Shown here in pieces: positions 57,300 to 64,000 of a stretch of 64,000 nt of DNA. Under the pieces are notes generated by a model. That model searched no databases, had not been told where the DNA came from, and worked only from the letters and a program-made list of their open reading frames with translations. The position numbers and the translations under genes were made by a program. The DNA comes from Brachypodium distachyon (Eukaryota; Streptophyta; Magnoliopsida; Poales; Poaceae): NCBI RefSeq assembly GCF_000005505.3, contig NC_016132.3, positions 58,790,914 through 58,854,913 of the forward strand. The letters run 5' to 3'. Each line of letters starts with the position of its first letter. Position 1 is the stretch's first letter.

Positions 57300-59828
57300 A
57301 TATATATACACAATATGACATCGAGTTATTCTAAAGTACAGGTACTGATTGCCAACATATGCATGGATCAATGCTGTCCAAAGGGAACGATCGATCGACA
57401 ATCCTACACAATCTCTAGACGACGAGATTCGTTAAAGAAGTGAGAAGCTATAGCTCTAGCTGGATATAGGAGAGTACTAGGGGCATATATTTGTTGCAGG
57501 TTACATCGATCGTGTAAACAAGCATCCATGCATCGGGGAAGACGAAGATCAAAACATGAACAAAAGCAAAGATCCTGCATGTGTTTTGCCATGTTTGGTC
57601 AGAAAAAAAGAAACAGCAATCTGAAAATATTCCTCCAATCCAACCCAATCAAATTAATAGTTAATTAGTTAAAGACCAAACCATAGAGATGTGTGTGTGT
57701 GAGATAGAGAGATCTAGAGAGATAAGATGTAGATGAGTAAAATGGTGCATGTGCATGGTGGTTAGCTTTATTGCCCCAATGGTCAGGAGTGTGTGAGAGG
57801 GAGGGCTGGGGAAGAAGGCTGGAAGGAGAGACTGGGGCAGGCAGGGAGCTGCCACCTAGGCATTGGAGAAAGCATTCTTCAAGTAAAGCATGAAAATGAA
57901 AGCAAGTTAAAGGCAAAGAGAGAATCAGATTCCCCCGACGTCCGGCCGGCCAACATGCCTGCCACATGCACTCTTCTCAAGGAAATTCAGAATGCAGGAT
58001 CTTGGACCATTCCATGCATGACCACCATCAACACACACAAACCCTAGCTCTACCAAAGCACAGACCCCTTTAGCTTTTTGTGCCAGTTTTGCTCCCCCTG
58101 TGCTTTTGGGCACACCAATACTGTACTATAATTCTTCATCATCATGCATCTCCTATGGACTCAAACTTCTATGCAAATCCATATATATCCATCGATAATA
58201 ATATATGCATGTGCATGGTTTTGGGTGAGCTATAGTAGTCCTGTCCGGTTGTACTTCTCATCGATCCCATTTCATGCATCATATATGTTGAAACTACCAA
58301 TCATATGCTGCTGATGCATCAAATCAAAAGAAAACAAATAATGACTTTTGTTCATGTTAAGTTTATATATGATCATATTTAAAAGAGAATTTCGCACATT
58401 TGTTAGTTCCAATGATAAACGTGGATTCATACTATGCATGCATGTGTCACACATTTACAACACATGTATGACAAATGTATAAGGCAACCCTAAAGGAAAA
58501 TTTGTGCTATTTAAAGAGGCTGCAAAGTAATGATAAATGTGTGTTGTAGAATCCATTTAAAAAGGTATATTGTAAGAGATAGCAATATATTGCTACTGAA
58601 AGTATTGCACTTTTATACCTCCTACGTATGTACATATATACTCTATATGCCCTACAAAGATACTTATATTCCTTTTGCTACTTTTTGTGTCTGCATCATG
58701 CACTCATGTGCTTGGGGATTCGATTGCAGGGCCGGTCGAGATACTGATCAGCTACTATAGTATATATACACCCCTTATTAACGGTACATTATTGGTTATT
58801 TGATCATTAATTTACACATTAATCTTTTCATGGACTATCACATCCTTTGCACATATAACGCATGCAGCGTGGCACACCCTCGCTCCTTTTCGATCAGTTT
58901 GTTTAGACCTATCTCAAAAAGCGCTAGATCAAATTATGATGCATTGTGTATTATTCAACTGTATAGAAAAAAAAGGCAATTTAAAGGGCCTAGCATTTTG
59001 ACTAAAAAAGTTACGCTACTCTTTCACCAGGCCACTTACAAGATGAGAAGAACTTGATTAACTACTAAGAACTTAGCGTACATTACATCAAGATGACATG
59101 TCCAATCAAAATAAATTCAGCAACAATTAATATGCTCTCGCGCTCTTCAATCATAAATCGGCTACATTACACAATTCAGTGCATATAGATGGATGATGAT
59201 CACATAGAAAAAAAAGAGTGAACCACCGAAACGGTGTACAAGTGTAGATCTCCATCGATCAATGAACAAGCTAGAAAACAACATCTTAGAGTCATTTTAC
59301 AAAGGTAGATCAGATATGACATATGAGAAAGAAACGACAACACAAAGTATTAGATTATTGATGGCACGATACGATTGATCTAGAACATAAGTGTACCCAC
59401 AGACAGAATGCATGAAAAAACGTACTAAAATTAATTAGAGCTATAGCTTAATTAGATTGGAATAGGATACCATGCATGCATAACGAATCCCAGCATGCAT
59501 GCAGATGCAGGAGCAGGACTGACGACACACACACTTAGCAGTTAAGTAAACAACAAACAACACAAATTTAAGAGCTAGCTAGTGACTGATCCATGAAACA
59601 CTCGAACAAAACAAAGGTTTAACTAATTCTCGTATGCATTGATATCCCCCGCCCCCCTCCTCTCCATCTTGTAAACATATCCTGAAGATTTTATACACAC
59701 CATTAATCCCTCGTTTCTCTCCATGCATACTAATCTAGCTATAGCTAGCAAGCAAACAAGCTCTGTTGATCGACCATGAATTAAGCTCGATCGATCGTCA
59801 CAAAGAACTTGCATGCAAGATGTGGTAG
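57300..59828. other. Long intergenic region downstream of the Dof gene
   Basis: This is AT-rich sequence with GT, GA and GCATGC microsatellite-like runs. A short hairpin (CCAAAGCACAG near 58055, CTGTGCTTTTGG near 58099) is present but unremarkable. No coding sequence is recognised. The last part is presumably Dof 3' UTR. Confidence 0.45.
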
Positions 59829-60232
59829 CTAATTACCAGCTGCACTACTGCTTGAATAGAAAGCATAGCCGCCGCCGCCATTGACGACGTGCTGATGATC
59901 TCCATACATGCTGCCATTGCCGCCATGCCTGCCGCTGCTAATTTGCGCGTAATCCTGTTGCTGCTCTGAAGATCTCTTCCCCGGCGCCGGCGGCAGCTGA
60001 GCCATGTGGTGGCCGCCGCCGAAGTGGGCGTTGTCGTCCCCGGCGCCGGTGTGCAGTCCCAGGTGGAACATGCCCTGCATCGTGGCGGCCGGCAATGGCA
60101 TTGGCTGCCCCATGCCCATGTCCATGGCCTGCAGGAACGGGAAGCTCTGCTGCATCTGCTGCGCCCACTGCTGCTGCTGCTCTTGCTGCTGCAGGAACGG
60201 GAAGCTGCTGCTGCTGAGGCCAAGATCAAACA

Positions 60233-60264
<32 letters not shown>

Positions 60265-61113
60265 CAGAACATTGACTGGAGAGTACTACTCTGCGGCGCC
60301 GCTGCCGCAGTGCTGCAAGTAGTAGTGGTGGCCGGCGCCGGAGAAGAAGACGCAGCTGCAGCAGCGGAGGTGGAGGAGGATTTGGGCTTGGAGGAGCGCT
60401 TGGCGTGGCGGCGGTACCCGCCGCCGACGGGGACGTTGCGGAGGGCGCCGCCGCGGGTCCAGTAGCGGCGGCAGGCGCGGCAGAAGTGGCGGGGCTGGGT
60501 GAGGGAGTAGTTGTTGAAGTAGCAGAACTTGGTGTTTGTGGAGTCGCAGCGCGGGCAGTTGAGCCCGGGCTCCGGCTGCGGCACGCGCGCCAGCCGCGCG
60601 CGCTCCGACATCGACATCGCCTTGCTGCTGCTGTTGTTGTTGATTGCTGCTTCATCCCCTCCGGCGCCGGCCGCCGTGGGCGCCATTACCTGCAGTCCTC
60701 CTCCTTCCTGATGGCCCAGCTGGTTGTTGCCGTTGCCTCCAGCAGCAGCAGCAGCTGAAGGGGAAGAGCTAGTGAGATGGTCGCTGCCATTAGCTAGTTG
60801 CTGGAGCTGCAAAATTTACAGGCAAGCATGTATGTCAGCAAAAGATTGATCGATGCATATTCCAGGAGAGGGAGATACACATATGCATGATGGCGCAATC
60901 AGCAAACCCTAGCTAGCCAGTAAGTATATATGCTCTCTCGATCTCCTTTCTCTTTGTGTGAACAAAATCTAGCTTATTGAGGGAATAATAATCAATAAGC
61001 TAAGATATGTAGCTAGATCGAAGAACTGCAAATTAAATTGAAATTTTTACCTGGTTGTTGTGGTTGGTATTCCAGCAGCTTGAGGAGTCTAGGAAGGCCG
61101 GAGGGAAGATCAT
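59829..61113 (-). CDS. Dof zinc-finger transcription factor
   Basis: Two exons (61051-61113, 59829-60806) give 346 residues. Exon 1 encodes [20 protein letters not shown]. The Dof domain spans residues ~102-155, with the C2C2 finger CPRC at 105-108 and CRAC at 130-133, separated by 21 residues (motifs [18 protein letters not shown] and [17 protein letters not shown]). A basic stretch [11 protein letters not shown] follows, likely a nuclear signal. The rest is Ser-, Gln-, Asn- and Met-rich, typical of activation regions. Dof proteins bind AAAG motifs in DNA. The N-terminus and the [20 protein letters not shown] approach place it near the Arabidopsis Dof2.4/Dof5.6-type subgroup, linked to vascular development. 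That placement is an inference. The upstream leader is rich in GA repeats. Confidence 0.95.
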
Positions 61114-63330
61114 GCTTCCTGCTTGCTTGATCTCTTGTTGAGTAACTATCAAGCAGCTAGCTACTAGAACTAGAGCTTGAGCTGGAAAAGAGAGAGTTGT
61201 TGAGACTTGAGACAGATGTGTTTGGGCGGCTGGAGGTTGGAGAGATAGTGGGAAGCAGAGACTTAGCGGCTGGGGAAATGGAATCAGACCAAGGCAAAGA
61301 GAGAAGGAATGAGATGGAAGCTAGGCTAGCTAGAGAGACAGGGAGGGTCTAGCTCTTGACTGCTTTTAGAGCCGGCCCAGCTGAGAGATGGAGAAAAAGC
61401 AGAGAGAGAGAGAGCGCCAGGTTGCAATGCAAGTAGCTGCTAGCAATTATAAGAGAGAGTGAGAGGAGGACCTCATCTTGTTGTTGTTTGGTTCCTTTAT
61501 TTTGCAAGCTTTTCCTTTTTCATCTTCTTTTTCTGGTGAGCGCTGACGGGGTTGAGTGAGTGCTACCCATGCTGATGATGCATGCAGGTAGATACTGTTT
61601 GCAATAGCTTGCTAATTAGCTATATATAGCTAGTTTTGTTGTCACCATAATTAATTGATTTATGGACAACCTCATACACTTCTTGATTTGGTACAAACTT
61701 AAATTCCACGATTAATTAATTAAATAATTCGTAGTGCATGTGTTTGGGTTTATTTCAGACCGGATTCCACTGTCAAACAGATAACATAGCAAAAAGGTCG
61801 TTTCACCCTGCACACACTTGCTCTTGCAGTCCTGGGCAGCAAGAACACACCCAGATCAAGCCTAATGGCAAGAGGTTCCGTTAATTTGTTCATTTGCTTT
61901 CGTTGTCGGGCAGATTTTGTTTATGACTACCTTGGTCAAAAGGAGCACAATTACCGACCAAGTGTCCGTATTTAGTTTGGGTGTGTGGCAGACTAGCTAG
62001 TCATCCATAATAAGGGCCGCCTCCATAATAAGTGTCGATCTTAACTTTGGTCCGGAAAACTATAAACATAGGTATCAGCAATTAACAAGTCAATAAAAAC
62101 ACTAATTAAATGTCTTTAAAATTGTACACCTAAAAATCAAAACTTTCCTAGAATGATTGAAGTCCAAAATGCCGTCAGCATGAACAAATAGGTGTTTGAA
62201 TCAAGCCAGTCAGCATCCAGCAAGCTTAATTATAAGTTTATAACTCATATAAGAGCGAACTTAAGAAGAAGCAAACAAGCTGATGGGATATCAGATGGAA
62301 GGACATGCCAAAAATTCTGAGATGGTCACTGTCTTGTCTCCATCTAGCCACTGTTTGATTCATGGTACACTCACTGTGCCCGTCCACAGTCCACACAATC
62401 CATAATCGCAACATCTCACCAGTTAATCAAGATACTATTTCATAACACCACAAGTCTTTAATGTTCCAAGGACATATATAGAAAGATTAAACTAATGGTT
62501 AAATTGCACATCACGGATTATGCTCATACTAGCATAGTGACCCCCCTCACCAGTGGCTGGCTTCTGGGAACAGCCACTGGTGAGGGTTCATGGAACTATG
62601 AAAGAGGCATTTTGTAGTAGGCTATGGAATCACTAAGAAAAAAATTATAGGTAAAGAAAACATGATAGTCAAACTATGGGCCAAGCTTGATGATAGGCTT
62701 TGTTTGATTTGAATTATGAACCCAAACTCATGGAAATTGGAGAGGAGCAAAAAATAGTAGAAAATTGGGAAACATTATGACTTGCTGTTATAACTCACGG
62801 ATTTGCAAAGTTTGACTTGTCAAGGGTGAGAAGAAGAATGTTCGGAAGGAGTGAGCAGACAATCGCCGGATCCAAACTTTATAAGTAGGAAGATATATCT
62901 AAAGCGTCTATTTTAAGAATGGATGCAGTACTTAGAGTTTGTGCTTCTTTTGTGCGTTAAAGTGGTTGAAAACTGAGAGAGAATAGAAGGAGTGTGCCAA
63001 AAAGGAGAGTGCATGTGCATACTTCAAATTGATCGGTCGCTAGCTAGTCAGATGATAATCAGAGGTGCCTTTTCTTAATTACAGAGGTTGAAAACTCAAA
63101 ATACTAGTATGATGGAGACATCTTATCTAATCAGAGGTGCCTTTTCTTACACTGCTAAGCAGAGGTACTTAATTAATCTAAAGTGCATTATAAAGCAGAT
63201 CCAATTAATTAGTGATGACACTATTGGAGTTTAACAAAGTTAGGATTGCTTAAATATGCAACTTTTAATTTCTAGAGGGTATCAGGATCGAACAGACATT
63301 CTGAGAAGTAAACCTTGAATCTTTATATAT
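61114..63330. other. Dof promoter and intergenic region
   Basis: 61114-61500 is the likely 5' leader and promoter of the Dof gene, with GA runs (AGAGAGAGAGAGAG near 61400-61413) that could bind BPC/GAGA factors. The remainder has no recognised gene. A perfect hairpin at 62544-62586 is listed separately. Confidence 0.5.
62544..62586. repeat. Perfect 16-bp inverted repeat with 11-nt loop
   Basis: CCCTCACCAGTGGCTG at 62544-62559 is the exact reverse complement of CAGCCACTGGTGAGGG at 62571-62586. The loop is GCTTCTGGGAA. It is probably the two ends of a collapsed DNA transposon. Confidence 0.85.
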
Positions 63331-64000
63331 GAGTCTTTCTACAGTACCCTAGAATTAAATTAGACCATATATTTTTTAAATCTAAAGGCTCAGATTTGTT
63401 GATACTCCCAACTACTCTGATTGAGGCGTGTAGAGTAACAGTATGGAGTAGTGAAAGCAGCGACCTGGAGTAACCTCCCCCCTCCCCCAAACCACACACG
63501 ACCGTGCCCCACCACCGCATCCAACTCTGTAGAAGAGCTCCCCGTTCGCAGCAGCCGCCGCCGGAGACCACCGCCGGCTCCCCTCCTCCTCCACCCCTGC
63601 CCCGACGGCCTCCCCTGGCAACTCCACCCACCGTGTCCCAGCTGTAGCCACATCGCAGCTTCGCGTCCGCCCGCGCTCGCCATGGTCGATGTCCACGGTG
63701 CACTGACGCCGGCCTATTGAAGCCACCCCGAGCTTGTCAAGCACCTCGAACCACCTCCTATCTCCCTCAATTACTTCGGGCTAGAGCATATAATCAATCT
63801 CACGCGTCTCCACACGCTCTCTAGTTAAGCTTTGGGCTGGGCGTAGGATGGCAGCGGCAGCGGCGTGCGCTGGGGCGAGGGCGGCGGCGGACACAGAATT
63901 AGGGAGGAGAGAGGGAGACATAGTTTTTCCCTTTTTTTTTACTAATGCAAAAATGTGAAATGACTGATATGCCCTTCTCTAATACTCCATTGGAGGTGGA
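63331..64000. mobile_element. Mutator-like non-autonomous element, copy 3 (cut by window edge)
   Basis: The left end GAGTCTTTCTACAGTACCCT matches the other two copies, followed by TTTTTTAAATCTAAAGGCTC in the shared subterminal block. The interior (63460-63900) is GC-rich and Pro/Arg-coding in several frames without similarity. Near 63980 CTCTAATACTCCATTGG matches the right subterminal block of copy 2, so only the last ~20-30 bp are missing. Confidence 0.7.

Noticed and set aside
58055..58112. Candidate microRNA hairpin
   Set aside because: The stem is only about 11 bp with a large loop and no known mature microRNA sequence in it.
59798..60655. 285-codon minus-strand frame overlapping the Dof gene
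   Set aside because: It is low-complexity Ser/Ala/Arg sequence in the alternative frame of CAG-type repeats; the Dof frame explains the region.

Overview
This is nuclear DNA of a flowering plant, almost certainly a grass. The genes have GC-rich first exons, and the long intergenic stretches are AT-rich and full of miniature inverted-repeat transposons. Nested Stowaway elements and Copia LTRs beginning TGTTGGRAATATGCCC point to the subfamily Pooideae, and the gene density suggests a small genome such as Brachypodium. The species is an inference.

Layout. 1-4.6 kb: intergenic, with a tandem repeat, a foldback element and a retroposon. 4.8-7.9 kb (+): PSF2, a GINS subunit of the replicative helicase, with an E2F-type promoter site and a Mutator-like element in intron 3. 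12.9-14.8 kb (+): a DUF506/PDDEXK-like gene. 16.0-17.4 kb: three tRNA genes, Met with an intron, Val and Ile. 19.3-19.6 kb (+): a type 2 metallothionein. 21.6-24.1 kb (+): an intronless DYW-class PPR protein. 25.1-35.1 kb (-): a 17-exon gene for a conserved plant protein of about 1249 residues with no known function.

36.5-46.8 kb is a transposon pile-up on a dead gene. A NOP5-N-terminal-like pseudogene (38.0-47.5 kb) carries a stop and frameshifts and is split by a Copia element (38803-46772, 5-bp duplication GTTTA). That Copia element is itself split by a solo LTR (40988-42717, duplication TCGAG). A second solo LTR (36504-37831, duplication GATTT) lies just upstream of the pseudogene.

48.4-49.5 kb (-): a gene for a small protein with four 11-residue repeats, with a truncated LINE in its 5' UTR intron. 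50.0-51.1 kb (-): a short unrecognised gene, divergent from the gene for the mitochondrial ATP synthase 6 kDa subunit (51.6 kb, +) across a promoter rich in site II motifs. 53.5-55.5 kb (-): PASTICCINO2, the 3-hydroxyacyl-CoA dehydratase of very-long-chain fatty acid elongation. 59.8-61.1 kb (-): a Dof transcription factor. Two more copies of the PSF2-intron transposon family lie at 56.5 kb and at the right edge.

The genes are independent housekeeping and regulatory loci, and I see no functional cluster. The most unusual structures are the Copia element whose LTRs seem to contain the start of gag, the 0.8-0.9 kb Mutator-like family with GC-rich interiors, the 11-mer repeat protein, and the uncharacterised divergent gene.
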